A stretch of DNA of 35,313 bases from Candidatus Bathyarchaeota archaeon (GTDB taxonomy: Archaea; Thermoproteota; Bathyarchaeia; TCS64). Position numbers and translations under genes: made by a program. The notes under the pieces are model-generated. The model saw nothing but the letters and a program-made list of their open reading frames with translations. It had not been told where the DNA came from and ran no database searches. The stretch lies in contig JABIBQ010000047.1 of NCBI GenBank assembly GCA_018652685.1, forward strand, positions 1 to 35,313. Reading direction: 5' to 3'. Numbering within the stretch: the stretch's first letter is position 1; the number at the start of each line of letters is the position of its first letter. This document shows positions 23,373 through 31,169 of this stretch, piece after piece.

Positions 23373-24995
23373 TCAGTACAGGGATTTGCGGAGGGTCCTA
23401 CCCGCAAGCGCGCCCGTGTACTTGCCGTCGTCAACTGCCATCTCGCCGTTTACGATGACGTATGGGATCCCGTCTGGGAAGTTATGGGGGTCCTTGTAAG
23501 TCGCCCTGTCGATGACGGTCTCAGGATCGAACACAGTTATGTCAGCCCACATCCCCGGCCTCAACAAACCCCTGTCAAGGATTCCGAACCTCTGGGCTGG
23601 GAAGCTTGTCATCTTCCTAACCGCCTCCTCCCAGGTCAGCACCTTCTCCTCTCGAACGTACTTCCCCAGTATCTTAGGGTACGTCCCATAGTGTCGGGGG
23701 TGGGGCTTTCCACGACAGAACGGCCCCTCGACGGTACAACATCCCGCATCGGTGCCCACCATATGCAGGGGATGCCTCATGATACGCTTCACGTCCTCCT
23801 CGTCGCCGTAGAATATGACCATGCCCGCTGCGCCTTCCTCCTCAAGCAGCACCTCGAAGACGGCTGTGTACTCGTCCTCCGCTCCCCGATGCTCCTTGAT
23901 CTGGGTGATGTTCATTCCCTCGATGGACTTGTTCTCCTCGCTGATTACGGAGGTGACATAGACGTTGTCCCATCCAAGCTCCTTGGCAAAGTTCTCCCAT
24001 CCATCCAAACCATTCTCAATATCGCCCCTCATACGGGCTCTCAACTTAGGATCCCTGAGCCTCTCAAGGGCCGCGTCCCTCCCGCCATCATGCGCCCACG
24101 GCGGAAGCAGGGTCATCAACGAGGTTGAGCCCGCCTTGTACGGGTACTGATCAACTGTAATATCCAAGCCACGACCCCTGGCGTCCTCAAACATCCTCAG
24201 GGTTTCGACGCTACTGCCCCAGAGAGTGCTGCTGGCTATCTTGTGGTGGCTGATCTGAACCGGGATACCGGCCTTCTCCCCCACCTCTATCGCCTCGTTC
24301 AGTGCCGCTATGAGGGTCTTTCCCTCACCCCTGATGTGGCTGTCATAGATTCCGCCATACTCGGTTGCGACCTTCGCCAACTCAATGATCTCGTCGGTCT
24401 TCGCGTAGATACCTGGAGGGTAAATGAGTCCAGTTGTTAATCCGTAAGCCCCGGAGAGCATGGCCTCCTTCATCAGCTTCCTCATTATCTGTAGCTCTTC
24501 CTTACGAGGAGCCCTAGCGTCGTTCCCCATGGCAGCTGACCTTATCGCGCCATGGCCAACCATATGGGCTGTGTTTGCACCCAGACCAGTTTTTTCCTCC
24601 ATTTTCAAGTACTCATCGAACGAGGACCAGGAAAGCTCAAGACTTATCCCCTCGGGAAGCTGGGCATCGGACCCGCGCTGCGCCTCCTCTCTGATCAGAT
24701 CGCTTAGGGGTGCGGGGCTAGACCCGCACTGACCAGCCATAACCGTGGTTATTCCCTGGTGAATGATGTTCTCCATCTGTCGGTAAATTAAAGTGTTAAA
24801 GTCGCCGTGGCTGTGGGCGTCTATAAAACCTGGTGCCACAATAAGCCCCTTGGCGTCAATCTCCCTTGCAGATTTGACTTTGATATGCGAGATTACAGCT
24901 ATTTTTCCGTCCTTGATACCGACATCTCCATAATACCAAGGGTTACCAGCACCGTCGATGATCCTACCGTTTCTAATAACAAGGTCAAGACTCAA
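23373..24995 (-). CDS. N-acyl-D-amino-acid deacylase (D-aminoacylase) family amidohydrolase
   Basis: 540 residues, full length for D-aminoacylases, which release D-amino acids from N-acyl forms. The N-terminal sandwich (IRNGRIIDGAGNPWYYGDVG) leads to the metal motif GFIDAHSHGD, then AGQCGSSPAP, whose Cys is a metal ligand in this family. QISHHK and a DQYPYKAGSTSL segment follow, and a GTDAGCC segment with the catalytic Asp lies near residue 435. The start codon is TTG at 24995; it fits family alignment and no ATG is available. ProC ends 48 nt upstream on the same strand. Dihydroorotase or hydantoinase activity is less likely because of the Cys ligand. Confidence 0.88.
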   Translation of the reverse strand: MSLDLVIRNGRIIDGAGNPWYYGDVGIKDGKIAVISHIKVKSAREIDAKGLIVAPGFIDAHSHGDFNTLIYRQMENIIHQGITTVMAGQCGSSPAPLSDLIREEAQRGSDAQLPEGISLELSWSSFDEYLKMEEKTGLGANTAHMVGHGAIRSAAMGNDARAPRKEELQIMRKLMKEAMLSGAYGLTTGLIYPPGIYAKTDEIIELAKVATEYGGIYDSHIRGEGKTLIAALNEAIEVGEKAGIPVQISHHKIASSTLWGSSVETLRMFEDARGRGLDITVDQYPYKAGSTSLMTLLPPWAHDGGRDAALERLRDPKLRARMRGDIENGLDGWENFAKELGWDNVYVTSVISEENKSIEGMNITQIKEHRGAEDEYTAVFEVLLEEEGAAGMVIFYGDEEDVKRIMRHPLHMVGTDAGCCTVEGPFCRGKPHPRHYGTYPKILGKYVREEKVLTWEEAVRKMTSFPAQRFGILDRGLLRPGMWADITVFDPETVIDRATYKDPHNFPDGIPYVIVNGEMAVDDGKYTGALAGRTLRKSLY

Positions 24996-25043
24996 AATAG
25001 TTCACAAAGGATATCGGTTGAAAAACGATTTAACCCTATGCAC

Positions 25044-25853
25044 CTAGCCCCACTTGCTGCGGATGCTTGAGGATTTCTTGGTAGCCGCCTGAACTGCGTT
25101 CATGAGCGCAGTTCGAAGTTTCCCATCCTCGATCTGATAAATACCCTCGATGGTGGTTCCCCCCGGCGTTGTAACCATCTCTGCTAACTCGCTTGGAGTG
25201 CAGGTTTGCTCCATAATCATCTTGGCGGTACCAAGGACAGACTGTGCCGAAGCAACTCGGCAGAGTTCCCTGGGCAGGCCGACCCTTAGACCTGCGTACG
25301 TGAGCGCCTCGATAACTATCGCTATGAAAGCGGGTCCGCTCCCGCTGAGTCCGGTTACTGCGTCCATGTACTTTTCCTCCACCTCCATGCATGTTCCCAT
25401 GGTCTTGAGCAATTTTTCCGTGACCTCCTTGTCCTCAAGGACCGTCGTGACTCCCATTGAGTAGGCGGTAAATGACTCGCCAACCATGGCGGCTATGTTC
25501 GGCATCGTCCTCACGAACCTGGCCTCAGGGATTGTTTTTTCAAGCAAAGCCAATGGAATAACTGCAGCCGTAGATATCACAAGCTTTCCCTTTAACTCGT
25601 CCTTGATCTCCTTTATCACATTCTCAAGGTCATTGGGCTTCACACAGAGGAAAACTATCTCAGCCTGGTTTGCGGCCACAATGTTGTTATCCGAGATATT
25701 GGCCCCGAGGTCCGCTAACGGTATCAAGGCATTGATATCTCTTCTTGTCGCGATCACATTATCTGCGATCCTCGATTTAATCAGACATTTTACGACAGCT
25801 CCGCCGATAACACCGGCTCCAATAACGGTTACAGTTCCCACCAAGACTTTCAC
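25044..25853 (-). CDS. proC: Pyrroline-5-carboxylate reductase
   Basis: Reduces 1-pyrroline-5-carboxylate to proline with NAD(P)H. The Rossmann start VTVIGAGVIGGAVVKCL, the FLCVKP strand-turn motif and the C-terminal signature region DAVTGLSGSGPAF, with GGTTIEGI at the end of the protein, are all present. A reading from ATG 25898 gives 284 residues, but a TATA-like element (25884-25894) lies downstream of that codon. GTG at 25853 gives 269 residues, the normal ProC length, at leaderless spacing. I therefore choose GTG. The gene is divergent from the GMP synthase subunit gene. Confidence 0.92.
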   Translation of the reverse strand: MKVLVGTVTVIGAGVIGGAVVKCLIKSRIADNVIATRRDINALIPLADLGANISDNNIVAANQAEIVFLCVKPNDLENVIKEIKDELKGKLVISTAAVIPLALLEKTIPEARFVRTMPNIAAMVGESFTAYSMGVTTVLEDKEVTEKLLKTMGTCMEVEEKYMDAVTGLSGSGPAFIAIVIEALTYAGLRVGLPRELCRVASAQSVLGTAKMIMEQTCTPSELAEMVTTPGGTTIEGIYQIEDGKLRTALMNAVQAATKKSSSIRSKWG

Positions 25854-25883
25854 GCTTTCAACGAATTTCAGCGCTTTTGAGGT

Positions 25884-25894
25884 ACTTAAATATT
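25884..25894 (-). promoter_or_regulatory. TATA box for proC
   Basis: Minus-strand AATATTTAAGT, about 36 nt before GTG 25853. Its position rules against the upstream ATG at 25898 as the start. Confidence 0.5.
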
Positions 25895-25968
25895 GCATTC
25901 ATTTATCAAATTCGACTGGTTTTTTACTACATAGTTAACTTATTCAGGAATATTATTTGAAAGCTTTT

Positions 25969-27180
25969 ATGCTAGACCCCGCCCTCTTGGTTTTGAGCAG
26001 AATGGAAGACTTTGACGTCTCCGCTTTCATCGATCTCCAAATCCAGACAATAAAGGAGTCACTTGGGGAAGAGAAAGCACTTGTTGCAGTAAGTGGCGGT
26101 GTGGACAGCACAGTTTCAGCTGTCCTAACTCGCAGAGCCATCGGGGACAACCTTCTATGCGTATTCATAGATGACAACTTCATGAGGCTGGGGGAGGCAG
26201 AGCAGGTCAAAATAATGCTTTCATCCGAGCCACTCAGCCTTCCAGTAGAGGTGTTGAATGAGAGACAGCGTTTCATGGATGCCCTGAGTGACTTTAACGA
26301 CGCAGATGATAAAAGAGAGGCGTTCAGCGAAAAATTCTACCAAGCCCTGAGAGAAAAAGCAGAGTTGGAAGGATGTAATTATCTTGTTCAAGGAACCATA
26401 AAGGCAGACATAGACGAGACCAAAAACAGGCATAATATTCTCGAACAGATAGGTATCGACACGGTTGAGAAATACGGTTTCAAAATTATAGAACCGTTAA
26501 AAACTCTTTACAAGCACCAAGTCAGGGCAGTAGCCAGGGAAATCGGGATGCCCCCAGAACTATCTGAGCGACAGCCCTTCCCGGGGCCAGGACTCAGCAT
26601 CAGAGTTGTTGGACAGATAACGCCCGAAAAGCTGGACGAGTTAAAAAAGGCCACGTTCATCGTAGAGGAGCAACTCGACCCGTATAGTCCATCACAGTAT
26701 TTCGCAGCAATATTCAGTGGTGAGACGCCCAAGGAGTTGAAAGTCCTCAGGAGAGATGCGGCAAAGATACTTGGGATGAGCGAGAACAGGGTCAGGGCTG
26801 GAATCCTTGGGGAGAAGGCTACAGGGATCATCAACGATAAACGGGTATACGGAACGATTCTCACCATGGCTCTCATCGACAGTGGGGACCATTCAATCCA
26901 ACCAGACTACGAAAAAATCAAGGGAATAAGCGGCTATATTGGAGACAACTATCCGGAGGCTACTAGGCTCCTGCTATTAGTTGACAAAAAGGAAACCCCT
27001 GGCTTCATCGTATCCATAAGGGCGGTGAAAACTAGGGATTTCCGGACAGTAGAAGTGATGCCCATTCCTTGGACGACACTCAAAGAAGCAGCGATTAAGA
27101 TATTTGATTCATGTCCCAACGTCAGCAGGATATACTACGACATCACGCCTAAACCGCCAGCTACAATAGAATACGAATAA
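25969..27180 (+). CDS. guaAB: GMP synthase ATP-pyrophosphatase subunit (GuaAb-like), extended
   Basis: Converts XMP to GMP together with a separate glutamine amidotransferase. The PP-loop SGGVDS (about residues 42-47), CVFIDDNFMR, YLVQGTIKADI, RQPFPGPGLSIRVVGQITPEK and the C-terminal YYDITPKPPATIEYE are diagnostic. The protein is 403 residues from ATG 25969 (a TTG at 25957 and an ATG at 26002 are alternatives), against roughly 305-310 for typical stand-alone subunits. The excess lies mostly between QYFAAIF and the final FIVSIRAVKTRDFRT, in the dimerisation domain. The usual SHHN of the substrate loop is reduced to RHN. No amidotransferase partner gene is in the window. It could be a paralogue with altered chemistry. 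Confidence 0.85.
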   Translation: MLDPALLVLSRMEDFDVSAFIDLQIQTIKESLGEEKALVAVSGGVDSTVSAVLTRRAIGDNLLCVFIDDNFMRLGEAEQVKIMLSSEPLSLPVEVLNERQRFMDALSDFNDADDKREAFSEKFYQALREKAELEGCNYLVQGTIKADIDETKNRHNILEQIGIDTVEKYGFKIIEPLKTLYKHQVRAVAREIGMPPELSERQPFPGPGLSIRVVGQITPEKLDELKKATFIVEEQLDPYSPSQYFAAIFSGETPKELKVLRRDAAKILGMSENRVRAGILGEKATGIINDKRVYGTILTMALIDSGDHSIQPDYEKIKGISGYIGDNYPEATRLLLLVDKKETPGFIVSIRAVKTRDFRTVEVMPIPWTTLKEAAIKIFDSCPNVSRIYYDITPKPPATIEYE

Positions 27181-27186
27181 AAAAAA
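27181..27186 (-). terminator. Oligo-T end of the aldolase transcript
   Basis: Run of T on the minus strand inside the 15-nt gap between the convergent GMP synthase subunit and aldolase genes. Confidence 0.35.
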
Positions 27187-27195
27187 GGAGAGAAT

Positions 27196-27951
27196 TTATC
27201 TCTCAATTCCCAGTTTCTCGAAGTGAGCCAGCACACCTTTCTTGGCGTACACCAGGTCATTTCCCAAGGTAACTAGGTTATAGGCTTTCTTCATCCTCTC
27301 GGGGATGCTCTTTCCTGAGGCCTCATGGATGCCCGCTCCGATTCCGGCAGCCTTTGCTGCTTCGTAAACCTTGTCTATTGCAACCTGTACATCCGGGTGC
27401 CCCATGTTACCAAGGTGACCGTGACTCGCCGAGAGATCAGCGGGACCGATGTAGACGCAATCCACCCCTTCTACGGAGCAAATGTCTTCTATATTGGCAA
27501 CAGCCTCCTTTGTCTCAATCTGGCAGACCACCATTATCTCCTTATCCGCTGTTTTCAGGTAATCCGGGTCAAACATTGCCGCCCTCCTCGGTCCGCATCC
27601 TCTGAGACCTGCAGGGGCAAACCTCGTTGCCTTAACCGCCAACTCAGCATCCTCTTTGTTGTTGATCCACGGAACCATGATACCAGGTGCGCCTATATCC
27701 AGCACACGCTTGATGGCAACTAAATCATTCCACCAAACTCGCACAAGTGGTGTAGTATTAGTGTCGGGTCTCATGGCCTGCATGAGAGTCTGCACCATCC
27801 TGTGATCCAGAGGCGCGTGCTCCATATCAATAACAAAGTAATCGAACCCTAAACTGGACATGAGCTCGGTCATGATGGGGCTCTCGACTGTGATCCACGT
27901 TCCGTAAAGCTGCTCTCCAGCGTACATCCTTTTCTTTAACTCGTTCTTCAT
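27196..27951 (-). CDS. HpcH/HpaI aldolase family protein
   Basis: 251-residue class II pyruvate aldolase of the 2-keto-3-deoxy-acid type, which splits 4-hydroxy-2-oxoacids into pyruvate and an aldehyde. Motifs: FVIDMEHAPLD (metal/base region), GAPGIMVPWINNKEDAE, QIETKEAVANIEDI (metal Glu) and IGPADLSASHG (metal Asp). The real substrate could be 2,4-dihydroxyhept-2-enedioate or a sugar-acid derivative. ATG at 27951 has AAGGTG 8 nt upstream and a TATA element at 27994-28002. It sits where the prefoldin gene often follows the exosome cluster in other archaea, but with its own promoter. Confidence 0.9.
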   Translation of the reverse strand: MKNELKKRMYAGEQLYGTWITVESPIMTELMSSLGFDYFVIDMEHAPLDHRMVQTLMQAMRPDTNTTPLVRVWWNDLVAIKRVLDIGAPGIMVPWINNKEDAELAVKATRFAPAGLRGCGPRRAAMFDPDYLKTADKEIMVVCQIETKEAVANIEDICSVEGVDCVYIGPADLSASHGHLGNMGHPDVQVAIDKVYEAAKAAGIGAGIHEASGKSIPERMKKAYNLVTLGNDLVYAKKGVLAHFEKLGIER

Positions 27952-27993
27952 GAATATTTCACCTTAGAGAAACAGATTACCAGTTGACTTTGG

Positions 27994-28002
27994 GTATAAA
28001 TG
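27994..28002 (-). promoter_or_regulatory. TATA box for the HpcH/HpaI aldolase gene
   Basis: Minus-strand CATTTATAC about 47 nt before ATG 27951; the predicted leader includes AAGGTG (27960-27965), so this gene is read through a Shine-Dalgarno site. Confidence 0.45.
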
Positions 28003-28016
28003 GTTTAGGGGAAAAT

Positions 28017-28271
28017 CTATAGGATATCGACAATACCTTGAATTCCCTGCACCCAGCGAAGATAACTATTAAGAGATGCCCGTAACGCTGTTGTATCACT
28101 GGCAACTGTCTCAATAATTAACTCGTTTCTCTGAATAGTTATATCAGTCTTAGATCTCTCAGAGGAGGGAGATTCAGTTTCTGGGATCAAAGCGGTTTTC
28201 ATTGCCGCTAGTAGATCAGTGTTCAGTTCTATACTTATGGTTGCTGAAACGGGAAAAGCTGGTTTGTCCAT
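28017..28271 (-). CDS. pcc1: KEOPS complex subunit Pcc1
   Basis: 84-residue small dimerisation subunit of KEOPS, the complex that makes the universal t6A37 modification of tRNA with Kae1, Bud32 and Cgi121. It has the Pcc1 pattern: a beta strand (VSATISIEL), helix (DLLAAMKTALIPE), central strands (TDITIQRNELIIETVA) and the final long helix with TTALRASLNSYLRWVQ. It is the last gene of the superoperon, 35 nt after eL43, with a T-run in between that could lower its expression. The other KEOPS genes are not in the window. Confidence 0.85.
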   Translation of the reverse strand: MDKPAFPVSATISIELNTDLLAAMKTALIPETESPSSERSKTDITIQRNELIIETVASDTTALRASLNSYLRWVQGIQGIVDIL

Positions 28272-28306
28272 TAATCGATAAAAGAGTTAATTGAATTAAA
28301 AAAGGG

Positions 28307-28558
28307 TTAGTTCTGCACACGTATCCTGTGTGCAGCCTGACCTAGCTTCGTGGATGGCTGATATGCCCCGCCTGCGAAGGTGTGGCCACATTTCTTGCAT
28401 CCCCAGAGACCCACGCTCTCACGCTTCACACTTGGGCTTGCGCAGCTTGGGCATTTATGGTATGTTTTAAGGAGAGCCATGATCCTTCCATAGCGTTTAG
28501 TTAGGGTTGATCCTCCCCTGCCTCGTAGTCCGACGTTCAAGCGTTTGTTTTTTGCCAT
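28307..28558 (-). CDS. rpl37ae: Large ribosomal subunit protein eL43 (L37Ae)
   Basis: 83-residue zinc-binding protein of the large subunit. The zinc ribbon has CPSC (residues 37-40) and CKKC (54-57), in the context KTYHKCPSCASPSVKRESVGL (shown within limits) and GLWGCKKCGHTFAGGAYQP; the basic N-terminus (KNKRLNVGLRGRGG) contacts rRNA. Its ATG shares one base with the rrp42 TAA (TAATG), so translation is coupled. In many archaea the short RNA polymerase subunit gene rpoP follows here; only 35 nt separate eL43 from pcc1, so rpoP is not at this locus. Confidence 0.96.
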   Translation of the reverse strand: MAKNKRLNVGLRGRGGSTLTKRYGRIMALLKTYHKCPSCASPSVKRESVGLWGCKKCGHTFAGGAYQPSTKLGQAAHRIRVQN

Positions 28559-29358
28559 TATTTACTCGCCACTGTGAGTGCCCTTATCTCTGCCGCCTTC
28601 TCCGTAGCGATATTTATGCATTTCTTTATTTCATCGAGTGTGAACCCGATTGAACCTCTTTTCTGCATTGTCGTTACGTTGTTTTTCTCGTCCATGGTTA
28701 TTGTAAGGCGGCCATCAGCTACCTCTTCCTCGTCCGCAGTGGCGTCCAAAATAAAGTGCTCGTTGATCTTTGTGATCGTTATCGGGATTGGTTCAACCCG
28801 GAGCTTTAACTTCTTGGACCTACCTGTTGCCTTGAGCTCACCCTTGGTTACCTTGTACGTCGGGATCTTTGCATCTCTCAGCGCTGCGATTGCAGCTGCA
28901 CCACATGCATCAATGAGATTTCCGTCCCAGTTGAGCACGTAGAGATCGACGGATATGATGTATACATTCTTTCCCTCGATAAGACAATAATCCTTCATAT
29001 CAAGGATCTCGGCGGACCTGAGTCCCCTGTCAACAACCCTCGCAAGTTCGATAGCGCCCAATGGTGGTGGACCCGGCTCCCATGTCACGTGAGCTAATGG
29101 AGTATACTCTGCTCCGCACATCAGGACGCCTTTATCTGGCGTGTCTTCGAATGGAGTCCCGATTTTCGCCGTAACGCCTACGATGACATGGGTTTTCCCC
29201 AGCTTTAGCTCGGATGAACCCTCGGATTTCTTGAGGAAGTTTGTCTTTAACGTCATCTCCCTGAACTCAAGTAGACTCCTTCCATCCATACGCTTTCCCG
29301 CGGCTACGACTTCTTGGATCTTCTTTCTCTTGAGTCTGGATACTATATTGTTGCTCAT
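28558..29358 (-). CDS. rrp42: Exosome complex component Rrp42
   Basis: 266-residue RNase PH-fold subunit of the hexameric exosome ring, catalytically inactive itself but needed for RNA binding beside Rrp41. It has the RRP42 N-terminus (GKRMDGRSLLEFREM), GKTHVIVGVTAKIG, the EYTPLAHVTWEPGPPP stretch, ARVVDRGLRSAE and the C-terminal ADGRLTITMDEKNNVT. It lacks the phosphorolytic aspartate pair of Rrp41. It overlaps rrp41 at its start (ATGA) and eL43 at its end (TAATG), showing a tight operon with coupled translation. Confidence 0.96.
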   Translation of the reverse strand: MSNNIVSRLKRKKIQEVVAAGKRMDGRSLLEFREMTLKTNFLKKSEGSSELKLGKTHVIVGVTAKIGTPFEDTPDKGVLMCGAEYTPLAHVTWEPGPPPLGAIELARVVDRGLRSAEILDMKDYCLIEGKNVYIISVDLYVLNWDGNLIDACGAAAIAALRDAKIPTYKVTKGELKATGRSKKLKLRVEPIPITITKINEHFILDATADEEEVADGRLTITMDEKNNVTTMQKRGSIGFTLDEIKKCINIATEKAAEIRALTVASK

Positions 29359-30179
29359 TTTTCTTCCTCCTTTTCTTCTGGGACATCCTCTGGAGCCTCT
29401 TCGGTGGCTTTCTCTTCCTCAGCCTCCTCAACTTTCTCCTCAGATTCTTCCTCAGCCATTCCGTACTTCTTCTTTAGTGCCTCACGCTGGATCTCGTAGA
29501 CCTGCTTGGAGCCCTCGATGGCCATCTCGATTGCCTTTACCGTCTCGTCTGTGGTAAGAATTCCGTCCATCTGGAGAAGTGTTACTTGGTCCAGCTTTGG
29601 CATGTATGCAAGAGGTACGTCAGCTTCGCCTTCCTTATCCTCCTTGTCTCCGAGGTCGAGAACGATCTCGCCCTTCATCTTGCCTGCGGCACAAGCGGCA
29701 ACAAGGTCCTTCATGGGTATTCCCGCGTCAACTAAGGCTACGGCGGCAGCGTTTACTGCTGCACACCTTGTGCCTCCATCTGCCTGAATGATCTCCACGT
29801 AGACATCAATTACGCTTCTCGGGTATCTCTCCAAGAAAAGTGCCGGAGACAGGGAGTCAACCATGATCATCCCAATCTCTTTATCTCTCCTAGATGGAGC
29901 AGGTGACCTCCTCGGTGAAACACTGAAGGGGGCCATGTGGTACCTGACTCTGAGGACGCCCATGTGTGGCTTGCTCAACCTCTTTGGGTGCATTTCTCTT
30001 GGTCCATATACAGCTGCTATGATCTTGTTGTCTCCCATCTCGATGTAAGCAGAACCATCTGCATTGGGAATAATACCTGTCTCGATTGTGGTGGACCTGA
30101 TTTCGTCAATTTTCCTTCCATCAATCCTAACCATTTTTTTACTGGTTTTCCGTTTTCTCTTCGTCTTTGTTTTACTCAT
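29355..30179 (-). CDS. rrp41: Exosome complex component Rrp41 (catalytic)
   Basis: 274-residue phosphorolytic 3'-5' exoribonuclease subunit of the archaeal exosome, active in the Rrp41/Rrp42 hexamer. Basic N-terminus, then RIDGRKIDEIRSTTIE, the phosphate-binding region IQADGGTRCAAVNAA, and the catalytic aspartate area GEIVLDLGDKEDKEGEADVP. The last 35 residues form a very acidic tail (about half Glu) absent from typical Rrp41. It has its own promoter region: a TATA-like element about 30240-30250 and GAGG 9-12 nt before the ATG, so it can be transcribed apart from psmA-SBDS-rrp4. Confidence 0.96.
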   Translation of the reverse strand: MSKTKTKRKRKTSKKMVRIDGRKIDEIRSTTIETGIIPNADGSAYIEMGDNKIIAAVYGPREMHPKRLSKPHMGVLRVRYHMAPFSVSPRRSPAPSRRDKEIGMIMVDSLSPALFLERYPRSVIDVYVEIIQADGGTRCAAVNAAAVALVDAGIPMKDLVAACAAGKMKGEIVLDLGDKEDKEGEADVPLAYMPKLDQVTLLQMDGILTTDETVKAIEMAIEGSKQVYEIQREALKKKYGMAEEESEEKVEEAEEEKATEEAPEDVPEEKEEEK

Positions 30180-30239
30180 TTCGATTCCTCTTGATTGTTT
30201 GAGGTGTACAAGCCTAGAGCTTTGCTTGCCTCATTGATC

Positions 30240-30250
30240 ATTATACTTAG
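30240..30250 (-). promoter_or_regulatory. TATA-like element for rrp41-rrp42-eL43-pcc1
   Basis: Minus-strand CTAAGTATAAT about 65 nt before the rrp41 ATG. It would give a leader of about 40 nt carrying GAGG near the start. Confidence 0.35.
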
Positions 30251-30439
30251 TTGAGTGCCAAACACAATTAGATGCGCTTGTTAAGTTACACCTTCAACCG
30301 ATGCGGATGATAACCTTTTTTTAAGATATAAAGGATGTGAAAAATGGACTCGATGATATCATCAGCGTTTTAGCTCTTTTACGTTCTCATTAATCGAAAA
30401 AATCCAACAATATCATTATATATAATCTGAAAACGAAAT

Positions 30440-30445
30440 AAAAAA
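30440..30445 (-). terminator. Oligo-T tract after rrp4
   Basis: Six T on the minus strand about 20 nt past the rrp4 stop at 30464, a likely end for part of the psmA-SBDS-rrp4 transcripts. Confidence 0.4.
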
Positions 30446-30463
30446 GAAGCAATTTAGGTATAA

Positions 30464-31153
30464 TTATGGTTTGGATTTGATTTCCGTAAAGTATGCCTGG
30501 ATTCTGCTTGTCAAACCAGATGTATGTGCCTCGGTATCCACTTTTTTAATTACCTTGACGGCAAGCTCCTCATCAGCCCTATTCCTTCCATGAATCAGCA
30601 CTCGACCGTTCTGGCCGATTGTGACCTGACACCTTGTCTCCCTGAGGATCATGTTGATCATGCTTCCCTTTTTCCCAATTAGTCTGGGTATTTTGGATGG
30701 AGTTATATTTATGATAAAGCCATCGTGAACTCGTCCCAGGTCCCTACCAATGATAGAAAGGATAGCAGTTCTGCTCCGGTCTAAGTCTACTATCTTCGCG
30801 ACAATTGTGTCTCCTACGTCCAGTATCCGGGTCATATCTAGGAAGGACCTGAAGGGCTTGTTGATGGCATCATTTACGCTTAATATGGCGTTCTTATCTG
30901 CACCGATGTCCACTTTCCATTGTCCTAGCTCGATGTCCCTGACCTCCCCGATTACGAGGTCTTCGACCAGAGGCACGAATCCTGCCTCTAGCGCTATCAC
31001 CGTTACGCGGTCCTTGCCATAGTTGACAAGTCCTACTCGGGTAGCGTATAGGTTTCCTTCTTCTCTGTATGTGTTATCTCCACTCCGGATTTTGCCCTCG
31101 TATATGAGGTCACCGGGGAGAACTACGTCGCGGGTCTCAAATTTTGCACTCAT
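30464..31153 (-). CDS. rrp4: Exosome complex component Rrp4
   Basis: 229-residue RNA-binding cap subunit that sits on top of the Rrp41/Rrp42 ring. Domain order: N-terminal region (DVVLPGDLIYEGKIRSGDNTY), S1 domain (about 60-140; DIGADKNAILSVNDAINKPF, then VGDTIVAKIVDLDRSR), and a KH domain (about 150-210) with KIPRLIGKKGSMINM, where GKKG is the GxxG loop. ATG at 31153 is preferred over an in-frame GTG at 31165. It begins 16 nt after the SBDS stop codon, in the usual archaeal order psmA-SBDS-rrp4. Confidence 0.95.
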   Translation of the reverse strand: MSAKFETRDVVLPGDLIYEGKIRSGDNTYREEGNLYATRVGLVNYGKDRVTVIALEAGFVPLVEDLVIGEVRDIELGQWKVDIGADKNAILSVNDAINKPFRSFLDMTRILDVGDTIVAKIVDLDRSRTAILSIIGRDLGRVHDGFIINITPSKIPRLIGKKGSMINMILRETRCQVTIGQNGRVLIHGRNRADEELAVKVIKKVDTEAHTSGLTSRIQAYFTEIKSKP

Positions 31154-31169
31154 TTTTTTTCCCACTTTT

